Source of the DNA: Gemmatimonadota bacterium
Lineage (GTDB): Bacteria > Gemmatimonadota > Gemmatimonadetes > Gemmatimonadales > Gemmatimonadaceae
Assembly: GCA_016182795.1 (NCBI GenBank)
Contig: JACPFW010000015.1
Span: 62,001-126,000 of the forward strand
Length of the DNA stretch: 64,000 nt
Direction of reading: 5' to 3'
Program-made: the position numbers and the translations under genes
Notes under the pieces: generated by a model
What the model saw: the letters and a program-made list of their open reading frames with translations, nothing else
Database searches by the model: none
Told to the model about the DNA's origin: nothing
Shown here: in pieces, positions 1-8,895 of the stretch
How the letters are laid out: each line of letters begins with the position of its first letter
How positions within the stretch are numbered: position 1 is the stretch's first letter

Positions 1-2719
1 GACGCCAGCTCCGCAACGATGTGTACAGCAATAGTGCGATCAGCAGAATCGACACCGGCAGCACGATACGCAGCCGGCGCATGGCACGCTGCTGATTCTC
101 GAACTGGCCTCCGTAGGTCAGGAAGACCCCCGCGGGGAGCGTGACCTGTCGGCCGATCGCGCGCTGCACGTCCGCCACATAGCCGCCCAAGTCCCGACCT
201 CGCACATTCGCTTGCACCACGACGAGTCGCTGCGCTCGCTCGCGGCTGACTTGCACCGGTCCAGCGGCCATGCGGATACGGGCCAGCTCCGCCAGCGCGA
301 CGCGCGCACCGCGCGCCGTACGCAGCGTGATACTGCCGATCCCCTCGGGGCCGTTGCGAAACTCCAAGGGCACCTGCACGACCGCGTTCAGCGTCCACGT
401 GCCGTCGGCGCCATCCGTGACGCTGGCCACGGGCTGACCGCCAACGGCGACCGCCAGCACGTTCTTGACCTCTTCCACCGGAATGCCGTGCCGCGCGAGC
501 GCGGCGCGGTCTACGCGCACCTCGAGGTACGATTGCCCCGTCGTCGCCTCAACAAATACTTCCGCCGTGCCCGGCACGGCGCGGATGGCCGCCGCCACGG
601 CGTTCGCCGTCGTGCGGTTCACGTCGGCGTCGTCACCGAAGACCTTGACCGCGAGGTCGCTGCGTACGCCGGAAATCAATTCGTCGAGCCGCATCTTCAC
701 GGGCTGTGTGAACCCGAACGCGCTGCCGGGAATGCGGGCGTTGAGCCGCTGCTCGAGTTCGGCGACCAGGCTATCCTTGTCGACCCCCGGACGCCACGCC
801 GCACGCGGCTTGAGCATCACGAAGACATCGCTCTGGTTCATCCCCATAGGGTCGCTGCCCACTTCCGCGCGCCCCATGCGACTGACGACCGTCGTCACCT
901 CCGGTGTCTCGCGGATTGCGCGCTCGATCGCCGCATGCAACGCACCCGCGGCGGTCAGCGAGATGCCCGGATCCTTGGTCGCTTGCAGAAGGATAGACCC
1001 TTCGTCCAGCACCGGCAGAAACTCCGTGCCCAGCCTGGGGACGAGGAGCAGGCTCGCTCCCCACACGGCCACGGAGGCTCCGGCCACGAGCGCAGGGCGC
1101 CGCAACGTGGCGTCGAGCACGCGCCGGTACTTGCTGTCGAGCCAACGCGCTAGCCAGGTCGAGTAGCCGGCCTCGCGCGCCCCTCGCCGGAACACCCAGG
1201 TGGCGAGCGCGGGAACCACGAACAACGCGAGCGCGAGGCTCCCCAACAGCGCGATGACGACGGTCATCGCCATCGGGCGGAACATGCGCCCTTCCAGTCC
1301 TTCGAGCGCCATCACCGGCACGTAGACGAGCACGATGATGAGCACGCCAAAGAGGATCGGGCGTCCGACCTCGCGCGCTGCGAGACCGATGTGCCGCGCC
1401 GTGTCGTCGGACGTGCGCACGCTGGTGACGTCAGCCGGCGTGCCGGGCTGATGATGAAGGCGGCGCACCAGGTTCTCGACCATCACGACGGCTCCATCGA
1501 CAATCATGCCGAAGTCGATGGCACCGAGACTCATCAGGTTGGCCGAGAGGCCGAGCCAGCGCATGCCGAGAAACGCGCAGAGCAGCGAGAGGGGAATGGT
1601 GGCGGCGACCAGCAGGGCCGCTCGCAGATTGCCGAGGAAGAAGAGCAGGATGGCGATCACGAGAAAACCGCCCGCCAGCAGGTTGTGCTCCACGGTCGCG
1701 AGCGTGCCGTCCACCAGTTCCGTCTGGTCGTAGTAGGGCGCGAGGACGATGCCGGGCGGGAGCGAGCGATTGATCTCGGCGACCCGCTGCTGCACGCGAT
1801 GCACGACGTCGCGCGCATTGGCGCCGCGCAACATCATCACGATACCGCTCATGACTTCGCCCTCGCCGTCGCGCGACACGGCTCCCTGCCGCAGTTCCGG
1901 CCCATAGCGCACTTCGGCGACGTCCCCGACCAGCACCGGCACGACGCCCGTCGTGCGCACGACCGAGCGCTTCATGTCGTCGAGATTCGTGGCCTGTCCC
2001 AGCCCGCGGAGGATGTACTGCTCGCTTCCGTGTTCCAGATACGCGCCGGCCGGCACTGGACTGTTCGCTTCGACGGCGCGGATGACATCGCCGATGGAGA
2101 GGTCGTGTGCGGCGAGCTTGGCCGGCGACACGACGACCTGCACTTGGCGCACAAAGCCGCCGAAGGTATTGACCTCTACCACACCTGGCACGCCGCGCAA
2201 CTGCGGCCGCACGAGGCGGTCGTGCAGCGTCCGCAGGGCCATGAGGGCGCTGTCGCTGCGTCCCACCGCGCCATGCAAGGTGTCCTCGAGGGTGTACAGG
2301 TAGATCTCGCTCGTCGCGCCCGCGAGCGGTCCTAGCGATGCGCGCGCGCCAGCGGGCAGCTTGTCGCGAATGTCCTGTAGCCGTTCGTTCACCAGCGTTC
2401 GGGCGCGGAAGATGTCGGTGCCGTCGGCGAAAACCACGGTGACCTGCGAGAATCCGTATTTCGACACCGAGCGTACCTGCTCCACGGCGTCTGTTCCACT
2501 GACGGCCACTTCAATGGGATACGTGACGAGTCGCTCAATCTCGACCGGCGACAGCCCGGGCGCCTCGACCAGTACCGTCACCTGCACATTCGTGAGGTCG
2601 GGGAAGGCGTCGACGCGTAGGGTGCGGAACGCCCAGATGCCGGCGCCGATGAGGCCGAGCAGAGCCACCAGCATCGCCGCACGCGCCCGGATGACCCGGC
2701 CGACGAGAGAATCAAGCAT
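1..2719 (-). CDS. czcA: Heavy-metal efflux RND pump, CzcA/CusA family (C-terminus beyond the left edge)
   Basis: Inner-membrane proton-driven RND pump that exports divalent metal ions through a three-part envelope channel. The N-terminus begins MLDSLVGRVIRAR with a membrane segment, and about 906 residues are in the window. Around residues 400-417, in the region of TM4, DFGMIVDGAVVMVEN fits the DFG-x3-DGA-x3-VEN signature of the Zn/Co/Cd/Ni HME-RND groups rather than the AIG-x3-DAA form of Cu/Ag pumps. The ATG at 2719 lies 11 bp after the adaptor stop and has a GAGGAG-type ribosome site. Known of the family: the pump works with an adaptor and an outer-membrane channel, which are the next two genes upstream. 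The metal specificity within the divalent group is not decided by the sequence. Confidence 0.93.
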   Translation of the reverse strand, partial: MLDSLVGRVIRARAAMLVALLGLIGAGIWAFRTLRVDAFPDLTNVQVTVLVEAPGLSPVEIERLVTYPIEVAVSGTDAVEQVRSVSKYGFSQVTVVFADGTDIFRARTLVNERLQDIRDKLPAGARASLGPLAGATSEIYLYTLEDTLHGAVGRSDSALMALRTLHDRLVRPQLRGVPGVVEVNTFGGFVRQVQVVVSPAKLAAHDLSIGDVIRAVEANSPVPAGAYLEHGSEQYILRGLGQATNLDDMKRSVVRTTGVVPVLVGDVAEVRYGPELRQGAVSRDGEGEVMSGIVMMLRGANARDVVHRVQQRVAEINRSLPPGIVLAPYYDQTELVDGTLATVEHNLLAGGFLVIAILLFFLGNLRAALLVAATIPLSLLCAFLGMRWLGLSANLMSLGAIDFGMIVDGAVVMVENLVRRLHHQPGTPADVTSVRTSDDTARHIGLAAREVGRPILFGVLIIVLVYVPVMALEGLEGRMFRPMAMTVVIALLGSLALALFVVPALATWVFRRGAREAGYSTWLARWLDSKYRRVLDATLRRPALVAGASVAVWGASLLLVPRLGTEFLPVLDEGSILLQATKDPGISLTAAGALHAAIERAIRETPEVTTVVSRMGRAEVGSDPMGMNQSDVFVMLKPRAAWRPGVDKDSLVAELEQRLNARIPGSAFGFTQPVKMRLDELISGVRSDLAVKVFGDDADVNRTTANAVAAAIRAVPGTAEVFVEATTGQSYLEVRVDRAALARHGIPVEEVKNVLAVAVGGQPVASVTDGADGTWTLNAVVQVPLEFRNGPEGIGSITLRTARGARVALAELARIRMAAGPVQVSRERAQRLVVVQANVRGRDLGGYVADVQRAIGRQVTLPAGVFLTYGGQFENQQRAMRRLRIVLPVSILLIALLLYTSLRSWR

Positions 2720-2730
2720 CGCCGCGCTCC

Positions 2731-4017
2731 TCAGTCGGGGTCGGCGAGCATGAATTTCGCGAGCTCCGACTTGAGCGTGAACGCTCCGCGGGTCACGACG
2801 CGGTCACGGGTACTGAGTCCGCTGACGATGGTCAACCGCCCGCCGGCGGGTCCGCCGCCAGCATAGGGTGACGGAGCGACCTCGACCGCCCGCCGCTCGA
2901 ACGTGCGCGCTCCTACTTCGACAAACACGTAGCGCGCGGTGCCATCGGCCATGACCGCATCCTCCGGCACCGTGAGGCCCGGTGCGCCGGCAGCGGCGCG
3001 ATCGCGCAGTCGAACGTTGGCGAACATGCCGGGTTTGAGCGCGCGCGCCGGATTGGCGACTTCTACATACGCCTTCGCGGTGCGCTTCTCGGGGTCGACC
3101 ACGTCGCTCACGCGCGCCACACGTCCCGTGAACACGACCTCACCGGTGCCGAGCGCCCGCACCACGGCCCGGTCGCCGACGCGCACCAGTTGGAGCGCGC
3201 GCTCGGGCACTTCCGCGGCCACGAGAACGACGGACAGGTCCGCCAAGCGGTACAGCGGTGTTCCTGCCTCGACGGCCTGACCGGGAAGGCTTAGCGACTC
3301 GATGACGCTCCCCGAGAACGGCGCTGTCACCGACATCAGGGCGCTGCCCGCGACTCCCGTCGCCAACTGGTCGATGGCACCGCCAGCTACGCCGAGGAGT
3401 TCCAGTCGGCGACGCGCGGCGTCAAGTACCGCTTTCGCACCCGCTTCATCGGGCGTTCCGACGAGATGTTGCAGGCGCCGCCCGGCCTGCAGGTAGTCAT
3501 TAACCGCCACCGCAAAGGCCGCGCTCTGAACCTCGGCGACCACCTGATCGCGCGCGACGCGGTCTCCCGGGACCGCCAACATGCGTTCGAGGCGGCCCGC
3601 GGCACGCGGCGAGACCACGGCCACGCGCGCGGGATCGAACTCCACTTGCGCCGGCACGTCAACGCTGGCTTCGCTCGACCCGCCGGCGTCTGGCCGCGGC
3701 GATTCGACCAGCAGTCGAGCGGTCTGAAACGCCTCCTCGCTCAGTGTGACCCGGCCAGTTGCGGGGGGCGATTCCGGCGCGGGCCGTTCACCGTTCGACT
3801 TCGTACTGGGTGCCGTCTCGCCGACGCTCCTGTCCCCCGACGCTGGCCCGCGAGTGCACGCCGTGACGCCGGAGACGGCGATGATCACGCCAACGAGGAG
3901 CGACGTCAGGTGACGCGAGCCCTGCGCGCGTATGTCTGTAAGGAGAGGGCCGCCGCGAAGCAGCTCCGCGTGCGCACCTGTTTGCGGCGACTCCGCGACG
4001 GAACGAGAGTGGTTCAT
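2731..4017 (-). CDS. czcB: Periplasmic adaptor (membrane fusion protein) of the metal RND pump
   Basis: 428-residue HlyD/CzcB-type adaptor that links the inner-membrane pump to the outer-membrane channel. A hydrophobic stretch ends in a VTAC lipobox at Cys54, so it is probably a lipoprotein. The barrel-sandwich hybrid, alpha-hairpin and beta-barrel regions follow (VVSPRAAGRLERML, then SVTAPFSGSVIESLSL, then the GDRAVVRALG region). The leader before the lipobox is unusually long, but no later ATG is available in frame. Its start overlaps the stop of the TolC-like gene by 4 bp, and the pump gene follows 11 bp after its own stop, so the three genes form one operon. Confidence 0.92.
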   Translation of the reverse strand: MNHSRSVAESPQTGAHAELLRGGPLLTDIRAQGSRHLTSLLVGVIIAVSGVTACTRGPASGDRSVGETAPSTKSNGERPAPESPPATGRVTLSEEAFQTARLLVESPRPDAGGSSEASVDVPAQVEFDPARVAVVSPRAAGRLERMLAVPGDRVARDQVVAEVQSAAFAVAVNDYLQAGRRLQHLVGTPDEAGAKAVLDAARRRLELLGVAGGAIDQLATGVAGSALMSVTAPFSGSVIESLSLPGQAVEAGTPLYRLADLSVVLVAAEVPERALQLVRVGDRAVVRALGTGEVVFTGRVARVSDVVDPEKRTAKAYVEVANPARALKPGMFANVRLRDRAAAGAPGLTVPEDAVMADGTARYVFVEVGARTFERRAVEVAPSPYAGGGPAGGRLTIVSGLSTRDRVVTRGAFTLKSELAKFMLADPD

Positions 4018-5477
4018 CGAGGATCTCCAAGGATGGTTCGTGGCGTCCGCGATCTCGTCACGAGAGAGGCCGGCGCCGCCAGTCCCTCGATCAGGTCCGC
4101 CAGCGCGTCGAGGGCGTCCACGGTGGCCTGTATCCGGCTGCTTTCGGCCTCCACCAGGGCGCGCTCGAAGTCCAGAAACTCGACGAGCGAGAGTTGCGCG
4201 TTTCGGTACGCCGCGAGGGCGCCCTCGCGTTCGTCACGAGCCGCACGCAGCAGCGCGCGGTCGAACGACGTCAGGCGAACCCGCGCGGCGTCATAGCGCG
4301 TGCGCGCGCTCGACAGCCCGGCGCGCACGGTGACGATGCTCGCCCGCTCTGCGGCCTCGCTTGCCACCACGTCCTCCGCGGCGGCGGCCGACGCTGCGCG
4401 GTTTGCTGGGGCCGCGGTGAAGGGAAGCGTCAGGCCAAACGCGAGCGCGGGGCCGAAGGCCGGTGCTCGTTCGACATCGGCACCGATGCGCTGAAGGCCA
4501 AGCCCGATCGTGGGTGCGGGCCGCTGTTGTGCTCGCGTCAGCTGCTGTGCCGTGATCGCGCGACGCCGTTGCGCCGAGGCGAGCTGCAGCTGAGGAGACG
4601 CGGCGAGCAGCGCATCGAGGGCCGGCACGGCCGGAAGGCGCGAGCCCTCGAGCCTCGTGGTATCAGACGCGTCCAACACACCCTCCGCGCTCGAAAACGA
4701 TGCGGCGGCCTGCTCAACAGCTGCCGAATCACTGCCGAGTAGCGCGGCGAGTGCGGTCGCCGCGGCGTCGGCGCCCGCGGTTGCCTGCACCCGATTGCCC
4801 TGGACGCGGAGCCGCTCGGTGCGCAAGCGCAACACGTCGACGTATCGGGCATCGCCACTCGCGAAGCGGACAGCCAACGACGACTCCGCATCGGCAAGCA
4901 GCGTATCCTGCATTGCGAGGCGACGCGCAACGATACGCGCGCCCGCGCCGCCATACAGCGCGCGCACCGCGTCAGCCAGTGCCTGCAGGTGGGCGCCGTC
5001 GAGGACGGCGCGCGCGGCCAGCACGTCGGCCTCACCGACGGCGCGCGCGCCCTGTCGCCGTCCGGCCGAGAGCAGGTCCCAGGAGATGTCGAGTCGTGTC
5101 GTGCCGCGATCCGCACGGCCACCGCGCGCGTCCTCGGTCGCTACCGTCGCTGTCGCGGGCGGAGCGAAGCCGAGCGCGTCACGACGGCGCTCGGCGGCGG
5201 TCACCTCCGCCCGGAGCGTCGTCACCTCCGGTGCGCGGGCGAGGACGCCCGCACGGAGTCCGACGGGGAGCACCGTCGCCAACAGCGAATCGACCACACC
5301 GACGATCGGCTCACGCGGTGAGACCTGCTGGGTGCGAACCGGTGACGCGGCAAGCACGGCCACTCCCAGGGCGAAGACGGTTGACCGCGTGCGCAGTATG
5401 CGCGCGTCGCGCCGCGCACTGGACCATCGCGTCGCCTCACAGGGGGAGTGCGCTTGAACTGAGCGGGTCGTGAACAT
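4014..5477 (-). CDS. czcC: TolC-like outer-membrane channel of the metal RND pump
   Basis: 487-residue outer-membrane efflux protein (OEP family), first gene of the efflux operon. A signal sequence ends near residue 50 (VAVLAASPVRTQ). The rest is alanine-rich alpha-helical hairpin sequence in two similar halves, as usual for this family; the second half contains ARTRYDAARVRLTSFDRA and AYRNAQLSLVEFLDFERA. The chosen ATG leaves a long pre-signal stretch, so the true start may be a later non-ATG codon. The promoter must lie in the roughly 80-110 bp shared with the divergent ArsR-type repressor gene, so expression is probably metal-induced. Confidence 0.9.
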   Translation of the reverse strand: MFTTRSVQAHSPCEATRWSSARRDARILRTRSTVFALGVAVLAASPVRTQQVSPREPIVGVVDSLLATVLPVGLRAGVLARAPEVTTLRAEVTAAERRRDALGFAPPATATVATEDARGGRADRGTTRLDISWDLLSAGRRQGARAVGEADVLAARAVLDGAHLQALADAVRALYGGAGARIVARRLAMQDTLLADAESSLAVRFASGDARYVDVLRLRTERLRVQGNRVQATAGADAAATALAALLGSDSAAVEQAAASFSSAEGVLDASDTTRLEGSRLPAVPALDALLAASPQLQLASAQRRRAITAQQLTRAQQRPAPTIGLGLQRIGADVERAPAFGPALAFGLTLPFTAAPANRAASAAAAEDVVASEAAERASIVTVRAGLSSARTRYDAARVRLTSFDRALLRAARDEREGALAAYRNAQLSLVEFLDFERALVEAESSRIQATVDALDALADLIEGLAAPASLVTRSRTPRTILGDPR

Positions 5478-5556
5478 CGGGCTCTCGTCAGTGCGTCACG
5501 CGCGCAACAGTCGCGTCGCAATGGCGCTTGCGGGGCGGGGCGAAATCTGTCATATT

Positions 5557-5582
5557 ATATGAACGTCTATTCAGGTATTCAT
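5557..5582. promoter_or_regulatory. Putative SmtB/CadC-type metal repressor operator
   Basis: The core TGAACGTCTATTCA (5560-5573) has the half-sites TGAA and TTCA six bases apart and closely resembles the TGAACA-GTTATTCA form of cyanobacterial smt operators. A further TTCAT lies at 5578-5582. The AT-rich stretch CATATTATAT just before it (5551-5560) could be a -10 region. It sits between the divergent efflux operon and the regulator gene, where such an operator is expected. Confidence 0.65.
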
Positions 5583-5588
5583 GAAAAT

Positions 5589-6074
5589 ATGGAGACCACG
5601 ATTTCGCCGCAACCCCAGCGTCGGCCGCCACCGACGACGAAGGCGCCGTCCGCGAGGGCGGAAGCCCCCGTGCCAGCGCGCACCTCCCGAGCACGAGCGC
5701 GTGACGACCGCGCTGCCCGCTGCGAGGTGAAATGCATCAACGCGCAGGCGGTTACGCGCGCGCGACGCGCGTTGCCCGCTGCGGCGGTATTGTCGAATCT
5801 CGCCGAGCGCCTCCGAGCGCTTGGCGATCGCACGCGCTTGCAAATCGTATGGGCGCTCGGCGCGCCTGGCGCCCGTGAGCTCTGTGTGTGCGACCTGGCG
5901 AGCCTGATTGGCGTCTCGGACTCGGCGGTGTCGCATTCGCTCAGAACGCTGCGGCAGCTCGGTGTCGTCCAGTACCGCAAGGCCGGCAAGATTGCCTACT
6001 ACTCCCTCGCCAACGGCGAGGTGGGCGCGTTCGTCCGTGCGGGTGTGCGCGCCTTGGCGCCTTCGGCTGGATAA
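5589..6074 (+). CDS. ArsR/SmtB-family metal-sensing repressor (CadC-like)
   Basis: Winged-helix repressor that releases DNA on binding metal. The core contains ELCVCDLASLIGVSDSAVSH. ELCVCDL is the metal-binding recognition motif of CadC/ArsR-type sensors, with two cysteines in the alpha-3 helix, and SDSAVSHSLRTLRQLG is the recognition helix. The first ATG in frame is at 5559, but it lies inside the likely operator, so the ATG at 5589 (METTISPQ) is chosen, giving 161 residues. The N-terminal 50 residues are low-complexity and rich in Pro and Arg, and include one extra Cys (CEVKC region) that could take part in a CadC-like four-Cys site. It is divergent from czcCBA, which it most likely controls. 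Confidence 0.88.
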   Translation: METTISPQPQRRPPPTTKAPSARAEAPVPARTSRARARDDRAARCEVKCINAQAVTRARRALPAAAVLSNLAERLRALGDRTRLQIVWALGAPGARELCVCDLASLIGVSDSAVSHSLRTLRQLGVVQYRKAGKIAYYSLANGEVGAFVRAGVRALAPSAG

Positions 6075-6358
6075 CGCCGCACAGGAACGGCGCGGTGAAC
6101 GCCGGGACGACGAGCCCGCTGCGCGCAGTGCAGCGTCGTCTCGGGCACGTTGTCAGCGCGGTGAGCGAGGCGGCCCCGCACTCAACGCCCACGTGCGAAG
6201 TCGTTCGAGCCGCTCGTGCGGGATGGGAAGCTGGCCAATGTGCCGCGCGAGGACGGCGGCCGCGTCGAATGGTCGCTCCCATGGTTGCTTGCTTGGGCGC
6301 ACGGAAACTGTGGATCGGAAGTGGCCCCAGCAGCGCCGCGAGGACGCCCAAGGTACAG
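6075..6358. other. Intergenic stretch with no recognised gene
   Basis: 284 bp between the repressor stop and the duplicated tRNA-Pro fragment. Overlapping open frames exist on both strands because of the high GC content, but none has a ribosome site, recognisable motif or plausible composition. Confidence 0.5.
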
Positions 6359-6438
6359 AAACGCAACCTCTTGTACTACAAGAGGTTGCGTTGAGTCGGG
6401 GCGAGAGGACTTGAACCTCCTACCTCCTGCTCCCGAAG
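6359..6438 (-). repeat. Duplicated tRNA-Pro 3' half plus terminator (probable att site, distal copy)
   Basis: 80 bp matching 11014-11093 at 72 of 80 positions. It holds a 13-bp hairpin (6361-6373 / 6379-6391, loop TACTA) followed by the T-arm and 3' anticodon-arm half of tRNA-Pro. Five of the eight mismatches are the hairpin loop. Identity stops just beyond the anticodon (CCCGAAG), a usual crossover place for integrases that target tRNA genes. The 5' half of the tRNA is missing, so this is not a working tRNA gene. Confidence 0.8.
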
Positions 6439-6885
6439 GGGGACATCTCCCCTCTCTCAACGAAAGGTGCGTCGATGGCAACGGGTTAACGAGGGAACAA
6501 CGTGATCACCGTCGCTCTGAATGCCTGCCATTTCGCTCGGATCGGGCTGAATGTGGAACCAACTCTCCGCCAGCAGGCACGGGGTGGAAGGATCAGTTTC
6601 AGTATTCTGCGAACCTCACAGATTCCCGGCTGAGTGGTTCCGTGCTGGGGAGGATATCAAGAGTCTCGCACGCATTTGCTACAGCCTGCCGCGTGTCTCG
6701 TGATTCCCACACATCAACGAAAGTGAGTCCGGCAGAGGTCGCCACATTGCCCAGTCGCTGTTGACGCCAGAATGGTTACGTAGCATAATAGCACCGCGTG
6801 CCTTGCTCCCCGACGAGTGGACAAGATGGTCGAATGTCGTCGCTGAGCCGGCGATTGGCGGGCCCTAAAGGAGTGTGGAACACTG
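6439..6885. other. Left part of the island, no recognised gene
   Basis: About 450 bp between the tRNA fragment and the first island gene. Its base composition is visibly less GC-rich than the efflux operon. No integrase, transposase remnant, tRNA or long codon-biased frame could be recognised. The last 25 bp hold the ribosome site (AAGGAG) of the next gene. Confidence 0.45.
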
Positions 6886-8895
6886 ATGCGCGCAGAATCT
6901 CGAAGGCTCCGGACTTTGGCGATTGTTGCGGCTGGCAGTTCGCTGGCCTTGCAGGCGTGCAGCCGAGATCTGATCGGGCCAGGGGCGCCGACTGCCATTT
7001 CGCGTTCACACTCGCGCGCAGCTCTGTTCGATCCAACTATTAGCGTCGCTGCGGTACTCGACTCATTTGCCGTCGGCGGCGTCTACACGGTTCTCCCCGT
7101 CAGCGGCTATCCGCGGAACGCACAGACGATTCCCTTTGCGCCGGCCCTCTTTGTCTACACGCGATCACCGGAAGGCGATGTCTACGCAAATCCCATCTCG
7201 CGCCATCCCACTGGCATTGCGTTGCCCGCCGGGCTTCCTGTGCGAGTGCTCGCAGAGGGTCGTGTCGAATCGTCGCCTACGCCGATCTTCCTCGGTGGGT
7301 ATTGCTTGCGCCCCGGGGTGACCGACCCGTACTGCGGCATCGGCAGCTTCGCCTATTCGATTCACGGTTTGGAGCCGGGCCCGGGAGTGCTTACGCCCTT
7401 CTTCCCAGGCTCGGGACTCAGACTGCACTGGTCGCGGCTCGGGGTCCAGTCGTTTGGCAGCTATCCTATGCCGGAGTTCTTCCACGGCGCCGTGCCCTCC
7501 TCTGCGACGAACGCGCCCACCGAACTTTACTTCACACGCGCCGCAGGGTGCTGCTATCGAGTTCCGTTCGGGGATGCTGAATACAAGGCGTGGGAGACAT
7601 ACTCTGGACGGTGGAGATTCGGCGCGATCGTCGACGACGGTGGTCGCGTCGAGTTTGGGGAGCCGCCGCTGCTCCGCATGGACGGCCCCCGCACCGATGC
7701 CCCGATGGTTGCGTCCGATGTCTTCACGCTGAGGGTTGTGGATGGGACCTCCGTCACCGACACCAAGTGGTGGTTCATCGAGCCAGCAAGCAACGTCTTC
7801 GATGGAGTGTTGCCCGACTCAAGCGTGGTCGATTCAGCATTCAACGTGATACTGCCCGCCTACGGTGCGGCTCGTCGATCGATGTTTTCCGAGATCGAGA
7901 CGTGTGCCGGACTCGTCGCATGCCGCTATCAAGCACTTCGCGCCGGTGCCGTGGTCGCGCGAGGAACGTTGCAGTCAGGCGCCAAGCTTGCGGCTACCAA
8001 CCGCGGCAACAGTCCGCTCGAGCCGCCTCCCACGATTCGAATCAGCAGTGCTGGCGGACCGAATCCGAATGGCTCATTCCTTGTACGTTCGCCGGAAGAT
8101 CGCATCCGACTGGAGGCGGAGGTAACGCCTGCGTCGCTGGCGCCGCTGGTGATGTGGGAGGTGGTTGATGACCCGGGTGACCAGGTCTCGTCGATTCCAC
8201 CAGGCGCCGTCGCAAACGGGGCGAGGTCCGAGTTTGATGTGCCCGCTGCGAACATCAAGCGTTCTCGATGGCCCAGCAAACTGACGGACGCGTTGCCTCT
8301 AAGCGACAAGCTCGCACTCAAGTCGCTTGCGTTTCGCATCACGGCCAAGGTCTCCTATCGAGGGAGCGAGATTCGCTCGACCCCGGTAGTGGTGAAACAA
8401 GACGAAATAGATACGATTCGCGAGGAGTACGTTGAATTCGGCCAGCGCTCCGTCATCTCACGGGCGGAACTCGGCCAGCGGGGCGACGCTCGCCGCAACT
8501 CGGGCGCGGACTATTCGTCGTGGGCCGCGACCGACCGCCTCCTCAGCAAGATGCCCACCATGCAGGCGTTGGCGCTCCAACAGCTCAGGCAGGAGATCGT
8601 CGTCACCAGCGGCTACCGCAACCCGGTGCATCAGCTAGTTCATATTGAGGCAACTGCGGTGAACAGCCCACATCTTTCGGGCGCCGCCACGGACTGGCGC
8701 ATTCTTACCGGGCGACCGCAGGGCTTTTCGGCTCAACAGTACTTCGACGCGATAAAACGTCTCACGTTCGACCCACGAGTGAACGGATGCTTCGAACCGG
8801 CCGGGACCATCATCGCTCAGAGTCACACCCACTCGCTCGATCACGCACACACAGATTGGCCTGCTCGATGCTCGCCCGGTTGGGGGCCACCGTGA
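6886..8895 (+). CDS. Lipoprotein with C-terminal peptidase M15-like (D,D-carboxypeptidase fold) domain
   Basis: 669 residues. A lipoprotein signal ends at LQAC (Cys25). The long middle part is not recognised and has beta-rich, Ig-like texture. The last 120 residues carry the M15 zinc-peptidase pattern: SGYRNPVHQ, then SPHLSGAATDWR (His and Asp ligands, H-x6-D) and DHAHTDW (third His). Known of M15: such domains cut D-Ala-D-Ala or L,D-peptide links in the cell wall. What the large N-terminal part does is unknown. AAGGAG precedes the ATG by about 12 bases, and the next gene starts inside its stop codon. It lies in the probable tRNA-Pro island. Confidence 0.72.
   Translation: MRAESRRLRTLAIVAAGSSLALQACSRDLIGPGAPTAISRSHSRAALFDPTISVAAVLDSFAVGGVYTVLPVSGYPRNAQTIPFAPALFVYTRSPEGDVYANPISRHPTGIALPAGLPVRVLAEGRVESSPTPIFLGGYCLRPGVTDPYCGIGSFAYSIHGLEPGPGVLTPFFPGSGLRLHWSRLGVQSFGSYPMPEFFHGAVPSSATNAPTELYFTRAAGCCYRVPFGDAEYKAWETYSGRWRFGAIVDDGGRVEFGEPPLLRMDGPRTDAPMVASDVFTLRVVDGTSVTDTKWWFIEPASNVFDGVLPDSSVVDSAFNVILPAYGAARRSMFSEIETCAGLVACRYQALRAGAVVARGTLQSGAKLAATNRGNSPLEPPPTIRISSAGGPNPNGSFLVRSPEDRIRLEAEVTPASLAPLVMWEVVDDPGDQVSSIPPGAVANGARSEFDVPAANIKRSRWPSKLTDALPLSDKLALKSLAFRITAKVSYRGSEIRSTPVVVKQDEIDTIREEYVEFGQRSVISRAELGQRGDARRNSGADYSSWAATDRLLSKMPTMQALALQQLRQEIVVTSGYRNPVHQLVHIEATAVNSPHLSGAATDWRILTGRPQGFSAQQYFDAIKRLTFDPRVNGCFEPAGTIIAQSHTHSLDHAHTDWPARCSPGWGPP

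Noticed and set aside
6396-6469. Second tRNA-Pro gene
   Set aside because: Only the 3' half matches; the D-arm and 5' acceptor strand are missing, so no cloverleaf forms.
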